Counted from the stretch's first letter, positions 17,508 to 26,642 are shown. The stretch is DNA of 64,000 bases from Bradyrhizobium ivorense (GCF_900696085.1 NZ_CAADFC020000016.1:310001-374000); one strand, 5' to 3'. Program-made: numbers and translations. The notes: a model not told the origin generated them from the sequence alone.

Positions 17508-17534
17508 TCCGGCGCTGATATCGACGGGGAAACC

Positions 17535-18815
17535 ATGACAGCACCACGCGACAAATTCGGCAGACCGATCGTGGTCGTGACCGGCATGGGAATCGTGACC
17601 TCGCTCGGCGCCGGCAAGGCCGACAACTGGAAGCGCCTGACCGCAGGCGAGTCCGGCATCCGGACCGTGACGCGCTTTCCGATCGACAGTCTGAAGACGA
17701 CGATGGCGGGCGCCGTCGATTTCGTCACCGTCGAGCCATTCTCGTCGACCAGCCTGTCGCAGCGGCTGGCGGAGATGGCGACCGAGGAAGCCCTCGAACA
17801 GGCCGGCATCGGCAGCAAGGGCGACTTCCCCGGCCCGATGTTCCTCGCGGTCGCTCCGATCGAGACCGAATGGCCGCAGCGGCTGGAAGTCGCGCGCGCC
17901 GTCCCGAAGACCGACTTCAACATCATCGATTATCTGGCGACCTGCAGCGAAGGCGGCAAGTTCACCCACTTCCACCGCCGCTTCACCTTCGGCTCGGTTG
18001 CCCTTAGTCTCGCCGAGACCTTTGGCACCAAGGGCTCGCCGATCTCGCTGTCGACGGCCTGCGCGTCCGGCGCGACCGCCATCCAGCTCGGCGTCGAGGC
18101 GATCCGCCGCGGCGAAACCGATGCGACGCTGTGCATCGCGACCGACGGCTCGGTCAATCCCGAAGCCATGATTCGCTTTTCGCTGCTCTCGGCCCTCTCC
18201 ACCCAGAACGATCCGCCCCAGGCCGCCTCAAAACCGTTCTCGAAGAATCGCGACGGGTTCGTGATGGCCGAGGGCGCCGGCGCGCTGGTGCTCGAAAGCT
18301 ACGAAGCCGCAATGGCGCGCGGCGCGCGCATCCTCGGCGTCGTCGCCGGCTGCGGCGAGCTCACCGATTCCTTCCACCGCACCCGCTCGGCTCCGGATGG
18401 CAAGCCGGCGATCGGCTGCGTGCGCAAGACGCTGGCGGATGCCGGCATGGAGCCGAACCAGATCGACCACATCAACGCGCACGGCACCTCGACGCCGGAA
18501 AACGACAAGATGGAATATCTGGCGACGTCGGCCGTGTTCGGCGAGCACACCGCAAAGATCCCTGTGTCGTCGAACAAGTCGATGGTCGGCCACACCATCT
18601 CGGCGGCCGGCGCGGTCGAGGCGATCTTCTCGCTGCTGACGCTCGAGCATCAGCGGATCCCGCCGACCATCAATTACGAGGTGCCGGATCCGGCGATTCC
18701 GTTCGATGTGGTCGGCAACAAGGCGCGTGACGCCAAGGTGACCGCCGTGATGTCGAACTCGTTTGGATTCGGCGGGCAGAACGCTTCGCTGATCCTGACG
18801 CGCGAACCGGCGTGA
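17535..18815 (+). CDS. beta-ketoacyl-ACP synthase, catalytic (FabF1XL-like)
   Basis: A 426-residue KAS II-type condensing enzyme with the complete catalytic set: Cys176 in STACASGA, His316 in NAHGTST, Lys348 in SSNKSM and His353 in VGHTISAAG. It elongates acyl-AcpXL with malonyl units to build the very-long-chain acyl group of lipid A. The start at 17535 follows a GGGGA stretch; the 16 upstream codons derive from the family A repeat and are not counted. It is a plausible heterodimer partner of the preceding homologue that lacks the first histidine. It is followed after 22 bases by lpxXL. Confidence 0.92.
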   Translation: MTAPRDKFGRPIVVVTGMGIVTSLGAGKADNWKRLTAGESGIRTVTRFPIDSLKTTMAGAVDFVTVEPFSSTSLSQRLAEMATEEALEQAGIGSKGDFPGPMFLAVAPIETEWPQRLEVARAVPKTDFNIIDYLATCSEGGKFTHFHRRFTFGSVALSLAETFGTKGSPISLSTACASGATAIQLGVEAIRRGETDATLCIATDGSVNPEAMIRFSLLSALSTQNDPPQAASKPFSKNRDGFVMAEGAGALVLESYEAAMARGARILGVVAGCGELTDSFHRTRSAPDGKPAIGCVRKTLADAGMEPNQIDHINAHGTSTPENDKMEYLATSAVFGEHTAKIPVSSNKSMVGHTISAAGAVEAIFSLLTLEHQRIPPTINYEVPDPAIPFDVVGNKARDAKVTAVMSNSFGFGGQNASLILTREPA

Positions 18816-18837
18816 GCCGGCGCTCGCGCTTCGCACG

Positions 18838-19773
18838 ATGAAACGCCTGCTCCTTCGCGCCAGGGCGCATCTGCGTGACGCCGCGAAGCCCGTCACCGAT
18901 GCCGCCGTCGGCGGTCTGACGATCGGCCTGTTGCGAACCGCGCGCTATTTCGACCCGGACAAGACCGCGAGGTTCTTCGGCCGCGCCGCACATTTTGTCG
19001 GCCGAAGGCTCCGCGAAGACCGCATTGGCCGCGAGAATCTCAAGGCCGCGTTCCCGGAAAAGTCGCCGGAAGAGATCGAGGCCATCCTCACCGGTGTCTG
19101 GCACAATCTCGGCCGCCTCGGCGCCGAGTTCGCGCATCTCGACCGCATCTGGGACCACGACCCGGCGCATCCCGACAAGCCTGGACGCGTCGAATTCTCC
19201 GGCCGCAGCAAAGAGCTGTTCGACCAGCTGCGCGACGACGGCAAGCCCGCGCTGTTCTTCGCCGCGCATCTCGGCAACTGGGAGCTGCCCGCACTGGCCG
19301 CCGTGGCGCACGGGCTGGACGCCGCGATCCTGTTCCGCCGTCCGAACATCGAGGCCGCCGACCGCGCCATCGAGCGCATTCGCGCCGTCAAGATGGGCAC
19401 GCTGGTGCCGGCCGGCCGCGACGCGCCGCTGAAGCTTGCGCAGGCGCTGCAGCGCGGCCAGCACGTTGCGATGCTGGTCGACCAGTATCTGACCAACGGC
19501 GTTCCGGTCACCTTCTTCGGCCGCAAGACCACGGCCAACCCGACCCTTGCGCGGCTGCGCCGGCAGATCGATTGCCCGATCCACGGCACGCGGATCATCC
19601 GCCTGCCCGACGGCCGCTTCCGCGGCGAAGTCTCTGAGGAAGTGAAGCCGGTGTTCGACGCCTCCGGCGAGATCGACATCCAGGGCACCATGCAGGCGGT
19701 CACCGACGTCGTCGAAGGCTGGGTTCGCGAGTATCCGGATCAGTGGCTCTGGCTGCACCGGCGCTGGCGGTAG
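18838..19773 (+). CDS. lpxXL: lipid A very-long-chain acyltransferase LpxXL
   Basis: A 311-residue LpxL/HtrB-family inner-membrane acyltransferase. The HX4E catalytic motif is His144-LGNW-Glu149 in AAHLGNWELPA. The second conserved block includes MLVDQYLTNGVPVTFFGRKT and the C-terminus ends DQWLWLHRRWR, as in the family. It transfers the very-long-chain acyl group from AcpXL to lipid A. In several rhizobia an alcohol dehydrogenase gene (adh2XL) lies between the ketosynthase and lpxXL; here the gap is only 22 bases and no such gene is present. It converges on the PotF-like gene. Confidence 0.92.
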   Translation: MKRLLLRARAHLRDAAKPVTDAAVGGLTIGLLRTARYFDPDKTARFFGRAAHFVGRRLREDRIGRENLKAAFPEKSPEEIEAILTGVWHNLGRLGAEFAHLDRIWDHDPAHPDKPGRVEFSGRSKELFDQLRDDGKPALFFAAHLGNWELPALAAVAHGLDAAILFRRPNIEAADRAIERIRAVKMGTLVPAGRDAPLKLAQALQRGQHVAMLVDQYLTNGVPVTFFGRKTTANPTLARLRRQIDCPIHGTRIIRLPDGRFRGEVSEEVKPVFDASGEIDIQGTMQAVTDVVEGWVREYPDQWLWLHRRWR

Positions 19774-19791
19774 GATCGCCGCTGCCCAACT

Positions 19792-19878
19792 CGTCGTTGC
19801 GAGGAGCGAAAGCGACGAAGCAATCCATGCTTCAACGCGTGCGGCGAGATGGATTGCTTCGCTCCGCTCGCAATGACG
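19792..19878. repeat. palindromic repeat family B, copy 1
   Basis: Ends are CGTCGTTGCGAG and CTCGCAATGACG, inner arms GAAGCAATCCAT and ATGGATTGCTTC. It lies between two convergent genes, so it could also act as a bidirectional transcript end. Other copies are at 37631-37777, 58105-58185 and 63481-63566. Confidence 0.85.
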
Positions 19879-19903
19879 GCGAGTGCGGCCGCGACGCCTC
19901 GCG

Positions 19904-21013
19904 TCACTTTCCCGTCTTCACCCGCGTCCAGAGCCGGTTGATGATCCGCTGCGTCGCAGGATCGTGCGCGGTGATCACGAACAGCTTTTTCTGCATCGCG
20001 TCGTCGGGATAGATGTTCTTGTCGTTCAGGATCTTTGGGTCGATCAGCTTCTGGCTCGCCAGATTGCCGTTGGCGTAGGACAGGAAGTCCGAGTTCTTGG
20101 CCGCAACCTCGGGGCGGTAGAGATAGTTGATCAGCTCATAGGCCTCGGTGACGTTCTTCGCATCCGCCGGAATGGCGAGATTGTCGAAGAACATCTGCGC
20201 GCCTTCCTTCGGGATCGTGTAGCCGATCTCGACCCCGGACTTGGCCTCCGCCGCGCGGCTGCGCGCCTGCATAACGTCGCCCGACCAGCCGACCACGAAG
20301 CAGATCTCGCCCGAGGCGAGCGCGCTGAGATACTCGGACGAATGAAACTTGCGCACATAGGGCCGAATCTTGATCACGAGATCGGCGGCTTTCTCGAGGT
20401 CGGCCTGCTTGGTCGAATTCGGATCGAGGCCGAGATAGCTCAGCGCCGCCGGCAGGATGTCGTCGGCGGAATCCAGCATGTGGACGCCGCAATCCTTGAA
20501 CTTGGCGAGGTTCTCCGGCTTGAACACCATGTCCCAGCTGTCGATCTTGGCATCAGGACCCAGGATCTGCTGCACCATCTTGACGTTGTAGCCGATGCCG
20601 GTGGTGCCCCACATGTAGTTGGCGCCGTAATTGTTGCCGGGATCGTAGGTCGCGAGATGGTTCGTCACCATCGGCCATGCGTTGGCGAGGTTCGGCAGCT
20701 TCGACTTGTCGAGCTTCAAAAACACCTTCGCCATGATCTGGCGCTGCAGGAAGTAGCCGGTCGGCACCACGACGTCGTAGCCGGACTTGCCGGCGAGCAG
20801 CCGCGTCTCCAGCGTCTCGTTGGCGTCGAACGTGTCGTAGACCACCTTGATGCCGGTTTCCTTGGTGAAGTCCTCGAGGATCCCCGGCGCCATGTAGTTC
20901 GACCAGTTGTAGAAATTGACTGTGCGTTCTTCGGCACTTGCCGAGGCGGCGAACAACAGAACCGTGGCGACCGCACAGACAAGACTGACGAGACGACGGT
21001 TCTGCTGCTGCAT
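19904..21013 (-). CDS. potF: polyamine ABC transporter substrate-binding protein (PotF-like)
   Basis: A 369-residue periplasmic binding protein with a signal peptide (about 1-27). The mature start VNFYNWSNYMAPGILEDFTK is diagnostic of spermidine/putrescine-binding proteins PotD/PotF, and GTTGIGYNV and SSEYLSALASGEICF match conserved segments. It would deliver putrescine or a similar polyamine to an inner-membrane ABC permease. No permease or ATPase gene is nearby, so it is either an orphan or used by a transporter elsewhere. It starts 6 bases after the aminotransferase stop with a good AGGTAGGAC site, so it is the last gene of a rhodanese-aminotransferase-potF operon. Confidence 0.9.
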   Translation of the reverse strand: MQQQNRRLVSLVCAVATVLLFAASASAEERTVNFYNWSNYMAPGILEDFTKETGIKVVYDTFDANETLETRLLAGKSGYDVVVPTGYFLQRQIMAKVFLKLDKSKLPNLANAWPMVTNHLATYDPGNNYGANYMWGTTGIGYNVKMVQQILGPDAKIDSWDMVFKPENLAKFKDCGVHMLDSADDILPAALSYLGLDPNSTKQADLEKAADLVIKIRPYVRKFHSSEYLSALASGEICFVVGWSGDVMQARSRAAEAKSGVEIGYTIPKEGAQMFFDNLAIPADAKNVTEAYELINYLYRPEVAAKNSDFLSYANGNLASQKLIDPKILNDKNIYPDDAMQKKLFVITAHDPATQRIINRLWTRVKTGK

Positions 21014-21019
21014 TCTGTC

Positions 21020-22189
21020 CTACCTCTTGCGGCGGTGTACTGCGTCGGACAGCCGCTCCAGCGCGGTGTCGAGCGTCGAGTCCTTCTTGGCGAAACAAAA
21101 ACGCACGACCGACGTCACCGCATCCTGCTCGTAAAACGCCGACACCGGAATAGCCGCGACCTTGTAATCCTGCACAATTCGCCAGCAGAACTCGGCATCG
21201 GTCTCGTTGAGCCCGAGCGGCGACAGGTCCACGGTGAGGAAGTACGTGCCCTGCGACTTCAGCACGGGAAAGCCGATGCTCTCCAGCCCCTTGGTCAGGC
21301 GGTCGCGGCTCCGCGCCATATCCTGGCGCATGTTCAGGAAGTAATCGTCCGGCTTGCCGAGGCCGTAGGCGACCGCGGCCTGCAGGTTCGGCGCCGTCGT
21401 GAAGGTGAGAAACTGGTGCACCTTGGCGGCCACCCGCAACAGCGGCGGCGCTGCGCAGACGAAGCCGATCTTCCACCCCGTCAGCGAAAAAATCTTGCCG
21501 GCGCTGCCGACCTTGATGGTGCGATCGCGCATGCCCGGGATGGTGATCAGCGGGATGTGCTCGCGGCCGTCGAAGGTGACGTGCTCCCAGACCTCGTCGC
21601 AGATCGCGACCACGTCGAACTCCTGGCAGAATCGCGCCAGGAGCTCGAGGTCCTCGCGCTGATAGACCACGGCCGCCGGGTTGAGCGGATTGTTGAACAG
21701 CACCGCCTTGGTCTTGTGATTGAAGACGCTGCGCAGCATCTCCTCGTTCAGCCGCCATTCCGGCGGCTCCAGGCGCAACAGCCGCGGAATGCCGCCGGCC
21801 TGGCGGATGATCGGCAGATAGGAATCGTAAACCGGCTGGAAGCACACCACCTCGTCGCCCGGTTCCACCATCGCGAGGATCGAGGAGGTCAGCGCCTCGG
21901 TGCCGCCTGATGTGACCATCACCTCGGTCATCGGGTCGAGCTTGAGCCCGTGCCAATGGCCGTAATGCGATGCGATCGCCTGACGGAGCTCGGGGATGCC
22001 CATCATCGACGGATACTGGTTGTAGCCGTTGAGCGAGGCGTCCGCGGCGGCGCGGCGGATGTCCTCCGGTCCCGGGTCGTCGGGAAAGCCCTGGCCGAGA
22101 TTGATGGCGGCATTGTCGCGCGCGGCCTGCGACATCGCCTCGAAGATGGTGACGGGCAGGTCCGCGAAGACCTTGTTCATGGAGGTCAT
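21020..22189 (-). CDS. class I/II PLP-dependent aminotransferase
   Basis: An enzyme of about 389 residues of the aminotransferase class I family, closest in style to the methionine/kynurenine aminotransferase group (INLGQGFPDDPGPEDI near the N-terminus, NNPLNPAAVV in the middle). The PLP lysine is in VGSAGKIFSLTGWKIGF. It transfers an amino group between an amino acid and a 2-oxo acid; the substrate is not determinable. Two adjacent in-frame starts (22189 and 22180) exist; the first lies 8 bases after the rhodanese stop, so translation may be re-initiated there. The product may act with the rhodanese and the downstream PotF-like protein, though a shared pathway is speculative. Confidence 0.88.
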   Translation of the reverse strand: MTSMNKVFADLPVTIFEAMSQAARDNAAINLGQGFPDDPGPEDIRRAAADASLNGYNQYPSMMGIPELRQAIASHYGHWHGLKLDPMTEVMVTSGGTEALTSSILAMVEPGDEVVCFQPVYDSYLPIIRQAGGIPRLLRLEPPEWRLNEEMLRSVFNHKTKAVLFNNPLNPAAVVYQREDLELLARFCQEFDVVAICDEVWEHVTFDGREHIPLITIPGMRDRTIKVGSAGKIFSLTGWKIGFVCAAPPLLRVAAKVHQFLTFTTAPNLQAAVAYGLGKPDDYFLNMRQDMARSRDRLTKGLESIGFPVLKSQGTYFLTVDLSPLGLNETDAEFCWRIVQDYKVAAIPVSAFYEQDAVTSVVRFCFAKKDSTLDTALERLSDAVHRRKR

Positions 22190-22197
22190 GTCAGGGA

Positions 22198-22527
22198 TCA
22201 GCCGCCGGTCTTGGTGGGCAACCCTGCCTGCTTCCAACCGATGATGCCGCCGGCCAGGTGCTTGTCGTAGGGCAGGCCCGCGGCCTGGGCGGCCAGCGAG
22301 GCCGTCACCGAGCGCTTGCCCGAGCGGCAGGCGAACACCACCTGCTTGCCTTTCGGATCGGGGATCGCTGCCGGATCGAAGGTCGACAGCGGCACCACGA
22401 CGCCATCGGGATAGGCCTCGACGGCGACCTCATTCGGCTCGCGGACGTCGACCAGGAGATAGCGCCCTTCGGCTATTCCCTTCGACACCTCGTCCGGAAA
22501 CAAATCTTGCACTTGGTGGTCCGCCAC
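22198..22527 (-). CDS. rhodanese-domain sulfurtransferase
   Basis: A single-domain rhodanese of about 109 residues. The active-site cysteine is in FACRSGKRS, and LLVDVREPNE and HLAGGIIGWKQAGLP are the typical flanking motifs. It would carry a persulfide and transfer sulfur to an acceptor in the cytoplasm. Start: a GTG preceded by GGGAGGA at about 9 bases is preferred; the open frame extends upstream about 30 codons without domain content. It is the first gene of the operon that continues with the aminotransferase and the PotF-like protein. Confidence 0.88.
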   Translation of the reverse strand: MADHQVQDLFPDEVSKGIAEGRYLLVDVREPNEVAVEAYPDGVVVPLSTFDPAAIPDPKGKQVVFACRSGKRSVTASLAAQAAGLPYDKHLAGGIIGWKQAGLPTKTGG

Positions 22528-22662
22528 GGAAAAAATCCTCCCGACTTCAGATTGGCCAGCGTCACGCCCCCTCGCCGGCTGGGTGCGCAAAGTCGCCCCT
22601 CGCGCGGAGAAAATCAAGCGTCCGAAACGGGTTACGGCCCTGCGCGGAGCCGGATCGTGACC

Positions 22663-24588
22663 CTAGATCGAGACCTGAGTCCCGACCTCGACCACGCGGC
22701 CGGTCGGGATCTGGAAATAGTCGGTGGCGTCGTTGGACGAGCGGCTCAGGGCGATGAACAAATGGTCCTGCCAGCTCGGCATGCCGGAATGCGCCGCCGG
22801 CTTCAGCGCGCGGCGCGACAGGAAGAACGACGTCGACATGATGTCGAACTGCCAGCCGAGCTTGCGGGCGATCGCCAGCGTCTTCGGCACGTTCGGCTGT
22901 TCCATGAAGCCGAACTTCAGCGTCACCTTGGAGAAGGTCTCGCTCAGCTGCTCCATGCGTACCCGCTCGGACGGATCGATCCGCGGCGTCGGCGCGGTCT
23001 CGATGGTGAGGATGACGTTCTTCTCGTGCAGCACCTTGTAGTGCTTCAGGCTGTGCATCAGCGCGGTCGGCGCGCTGACGGGATCGCTGGTCAGAAACAC
23101 AGCGGTACCGGAGACCCGCTGCGGCGGCCGCTTCTCCAGCATCGCGACCAGATCGGCGAGCGGGAATTCCAGCTTGCGCGACTTCTCGAACAACAGCCGG
23201 CTGCCGCGCCGCCAAGTGTACATCACGCCGATCATGGCCCCGCCCATCGCCAGCGGCACCCAGCCGCCCTCGAACACCTTCAGCAGGTTTGCGGTCAGGA
23301 AGGTGAGATCGAGGAACAGGAACGGGGCGATCAGCGCCCCGGCTGCGAGCGGCGACCACCTCCAGACCCGCCAGATCACCACGAAGCCCATCATCGCCGT
23401 CACCACCATGGTGCCGGTCACCGAGATGCCGTAGGCCGAGGCGAGCGCGCTCGACGAGCGGAACATCAGCACCAGCACGATGACCGCGATGAACAGGAAG
23501 CGGTTGATCCGCGGCATGTAGATCTGGCCGGAATGCGCTTCCGAGGTGTGGCGGATCTCGAACCGCGGCAAGAGGCCGAGCTGGATCGCCTGCCGCGTCA
23601 GCGAATAGGCGCCGGTGATCACCGCCTGGCTCGCGATCACGGTCGCGACCGTGGCGAGCGCCACCATCGGGATCAGCGCCCAGTCCGGGAACATCAGGAA
23701 GAACGGGTTCTCGATGCCCTTGGCATCGCCGAGGATCAGCGCGCCCTGCCCGAGATAGTTCAGCGCCAGCGACGGCAGCACGATGAACAGCCACGCGGTC
23801 TGGATCGGGCGTTTGCCGAAATGGCCGAGGTCGGCATAGAGCGCTTCCGCACCGGTGACCGCAAGAAACACCGCGCCGAGGGTGATGAAGCCGATCACGC
23901 CGTGATGCACCATGAACGACACGGCGTGGATCGGGTTGAGCGCGTACAGCACCTCGGGATGCCGCATGATCTGCGGCAGCGCCGCGACCGCAATCACGGC
24001 GAACCACACACACATCACCGGCCCGAAGAAGGTCGCGACCCGCGCGGTGCCGCGCGACTGCACCGAAAACAGGATGACCAGGATCACCACCGTGATCGGC
24101 ACCACATAGGGATCGAACGTCGAGGTGACGAGCTTGATGCCTTCGATCGCCGACAGCACCGAGAGCGCCGGCGTGATGACCGCATCGCCATAGAACAGCG
24201 CGCCGCTGATGATGCCGAGCAGCACGATGGCGCCGGCACCCCTGGTCGCCGCGCGCTGCGCCAACGCCATCAGCGCCAGCGTACCGCCCTCGCCATTGTT
24301 GTCGGCGCGCAGCAGCACCACGACATATTTCAGCGTGACGACCACGATCAGCGCCCACAGGATCAGCGAGAGCACGCCGAGCACCGCGTGCGACGTCACA
24401 CCGCCCTCGCCGCCGCTGGCGGCCGCCACGGCCTCGCGGAAGGCGTAGAGAGGGCTAGTGCCGATGTCTCCGTAGACCACGCCGATGCTGCCGAGCATCA
24501 GGGCCCTGAAGGTAGCGGTGGAATGCGCTTCGCCATTGCCGTTGGCCGCGTGCGTTTCCGCCGCGGTGATCGCACTCTCGGATGACAT
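22663..24588 (-). CDS. kup: Kup-family low-affinity potassium transporter, copy 1
   Basis: A 641-residue inner-membrane KUP/HAK/KT potassium transporter with about twelve membrane segments and a long cytoplasmic C-terminal domain. The family signature GSIGVVYGDIGTSPLYAFRE is near residue 32 and EALYADLGHFGK lies in the middle. It imports K+ by proton symport. The next gene upstream (24744-26642) is a clear paralogue with an almost identical C-terminus (DATDYFQIPTGRVVEVGTQV), so a local duplication is likely. The start at 24588 gives the usual length; an upstream ATG 25 codons earlier is possible. Confidence 0.93.
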   Translation of the reverse strand: MSSESAITAAETHAANGNGEAHSTATFRALMLGSIGVVYGDIGTSPLYAFREAVAAASGGEGGVTSHAVLGVLSLILWALIVVVTLKYVVVLLRADNNGEGGTLALMALAQRAATRGAGAIVLLGIISGALFYGDAVITPALSVLSAIEGIKLVTSTFDPYVVPITVVILVILFSVQSRGTARVATFFGPVMCVWFAVIAVAALPQIMRHPEVLYALNPIHAVSFMVHHGVIGFITLGAVFLAVTGAEALYADLGHFGKRPIQTAWLFIVLPSLALNYLGQGALILGDAKGIENPFFLMFPDWALIPMVALATVATVIASQAVITGAYSLTRQAIQLGLLPRFEIRHTSEAHSGQIYMPRINRFLFIAVIVLVLMFRSSSALASAYGISVTGTMVVTAMMGFVVIWRVWRWSPLAAGALIAPFLFLDLTFLTANLLKVFEGGWVPLAMGGAMIGVMYTWRRGSRLLFEKSRKLEFPLADLVAMLEKRPPQRVSGTAVFLTSDPVSAPTALMHSLKHYKVLHEKNVILTIETAPTPRIDPSERVRMEQLSETFSKVTLKFGFMEQPNVPKTLAIARKLGWQFDIMSTSFFLSRRALKPAAHSGMPSWQDHLFIALSRSSNDATDYFQIPTGRVVEVGTQVSI

Positions 24589-24743
24589 GGGAAGCTGCGC
24601 CTCTGTCTTCTGCCGCACTGCACAATGCCGGGATGCAGGGCTATACTCCCGGCAGGAATGCATAGGTTAGCCCGGATTCAGGCCTCCGCCATGCATATCA
24701 CGCATAGATCACGGTTTTTCGACTCAGGAATCCTGCTGTCCAT

Positions 24744-26642
24744 TCAGATAGTTACCTGAGTGCCCACCTCAACCACCCGCCCCGTGGGGATCTGGAAATA
24801 ATCGGTGGCATCGTTGGCCGAGCGGCTCATCGCGATGAACAAATGGTCCTGCCACTGCGGCATGCCGGATTGCGCCGAGGGCTTCAGCGAACGGCGCGAC
24901 ACGAAGAACGAGGTCGACATGATGTCGAACTGCCAGCCGAGCTTGCGCGCCACCGCCAGCGCCTTCGGCACGTTCGGCGATTCCATGTAGCCGAAGCGCA
25001 GCCGCACCGCGGTGAACTTGTCGCTGATCTTCTCGATCGCGACCCGCTCGGACACGTCGACCCGCGGCGTCGGCGCGGTCTCGATGGTCAGGATCACATT
25101 GTGCTCGTGCAGCACCTTGTTGTGCTTGAGATTGTGCAGCAGCGCGGTCGGCACGAAGCTGGGGTCGCTGGTCAGGAACACCGCGGTGCCCTTGACGATG
25201 TGCGGCGGCCGCTTCTCCAGGCTCTGGATCAGGTCGCGCAGCGGCACCTCGATGCGGCGGGTCTTCGCCAGCAGGATCGCGACACCGCGGCGCCAGGTCC
25301 AGATCATGGTCGCCACCACGACGCCGAACAGCAGCGGCACCCACGCGCCTTCCAGCAGTTTCAGCAGATTGGCGCTCAGGAACGCCATGTCGACGATCAC
25401 GAACGGCAGGATCAACGCCGCCGCGGACGCCACACGCCAGTTCCACAGCTTCCAGATCACGATGAAGCCCATGATGCCGTCGGCGACCATGGTGGTGGAG
25501 ACGGCGATGCCATAGGCCGAGGCGAGCCCGCTCGAGGTGCGGAACAGCAGCACCAGCAGCAGTACGCCGACCAACAGCAGCCGGTTGACCCGCGGCAGGT
25601 AGATTTGGCCGGCATGGGTCTCCGAGGTGTAGCGGACCTCGAAGCGCGGCAGGAGCCCGAGCTGCACCGCCTGTCGGATCAGCGAATAGGCCCCGGTGAT
25701 CACCGCCTGGCTCGCGATCACCGTCGCAGCGGTGGCGAGCACCACGAGCGGCAGCAGCAGCAGGTCCGGCACCATGCGGTAGAACGGATTTTCGACCGCG
25801 CTGGGGTCGGACAGCACCAGCGCGCCCTGCCCGAAATAATTCAACAGCAGCGCGGGAAGCACGAAGAACATCCAGCCGGACTGGATCGGCTTGCGGCCGA
25901 AATGGCCGAGATCGGCATACAGCGCCTCGCCGCCGGTCACCGCGAGGAACACCGCGCCCAAGGTCACGAGGCCGATGGTGCCGTGGGTCAGCATGAACTG
26001 CAGCGCATAATACGGATTGATCGCGGCCAGTACCGTCGGATCGTCCTTGATGTGGACAATCCCCATCACCGCTAGCACGGCGAACCAGACCACCATCACC
26101 GGGCCGAAGGCGGAGGCAACGCGGGCGGTGCCGCTGCTCTGCACCGAAAACAGCACGACGAGGATCAGGATCGTCAGCGGCACCACGTAGTGCTCGAGAT
26201 GCGGGGTGGCGAGCTTGAGGCCTTCGACCGCCGACAACACCGAGATCGCCGGCGTGATCATGGAATCGCCGATGAACATCGAGGCGCCGACCACGCCCAG
26301 CGCCAGCAGCGGCCAGCTGCGGCGGCCGAGCGCGCGCTGGCCGAGCGCCATCAGCGACAGCGTACCGCCCTCGCCGTTGTTGTCGGCGCGCAGCAGCAAC
26401 AGCACGTATTTGGCGGTGACGACGGTGAACAGCGCCCAGAGGATCAGGCTGAGCACGCCAAGGACCATGATCCGGGTGACCGGCTGGCCGTGCGCGGCGC
26501 CGCCGACCGCCTCACGGAAGGCGTAGAGCGGCGAGGTTCCGATATCGCCGAACACAACGCCGATGCTGCCCAGTGTCAGGGCCCAGAAGCCCGAGGTGGT
26601 TTGACCTTCCTGGGCTTCGGTGGATGAGACGCTGACAGCCAT
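24744..26642 (-). CDS. kup: Kup-family low-affinity potassium transporter, copy 2
   Basis: A 632-residue KUP transporter with the motif GSIGVVFGDIGTSPLYAFRE near residue 27, LLLLRADNNGEGGTLSLMAL and EALYADLGHFGRK. It imports K+ across the inner membrane. It is colinear with the copy at 22663-24588 over its whole length, so the pair arose by tandem duplication, but the sequences have clearly diverged. The 155-base gap between them is long enough for a separate promoter. Which copy is used under which conditions cannot be told from sequence. Confidence 0.93.
   Translation of the reverse strand: MAVSVSSTEAQEGQTTSGFWALTLGSIGVVFGDIGTSPLYAFREAVGGAAHGQPVTRIMVLGVLSLILWALFTVVTAKYVLLLLRADNNGEGGTLSLMALGQRALGRRSWPLLALGVVGASMFIGDSMITPAISVLSAVEGLKLATPHLEHYVVPLTILILVVLFSVQSSGTARVASAFGPVMVVWFAVLAVMGIVHIKDDPTVLAAINPYYALQFMLTHGTIGLVTLGAVFLAVTGGEALYADLGHFGRKPIQSGWMFFVLPALLLNYFGQGALVLSDPSAVENPFYRMVPDLLLLPLVVLATAATVIASQAVITGAYSLIRQAVQLGLLPRFEVRYTSETHAGQIYLPRVNRLLLVGVLLLVLLFRTSSGLASAYGIAVSTTMVADGIMGFIVIWKLWNWRVASAAALILPFVIVDMAFLSANLLKLLEGAWVPLLFGVVVATMIWTWRRGVAILLAKTRRIEVPLRDLIQSLEKRPPHIVKGTAVFLTSDPSFVPTALLHNLKHNKVLHEHNVILTIETAPTPRVDVSERVAIEKISDKFTAVRLRFGYMESPNVPKALAVARKLGWQFDIMSTSFFVSRRSLKPSAQSGMPQWQDHLFIAMSRSANDATDYFQIPTGRVVEVGTQVTI

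Noticed and set aside
22258..24585. Plus-strand open frame of about 775 codons opposite the first kup gene
   Set aside because: Mirror of a conserved transporter; the His/Asp/Arg-rich translation is the usual antisense artefact.
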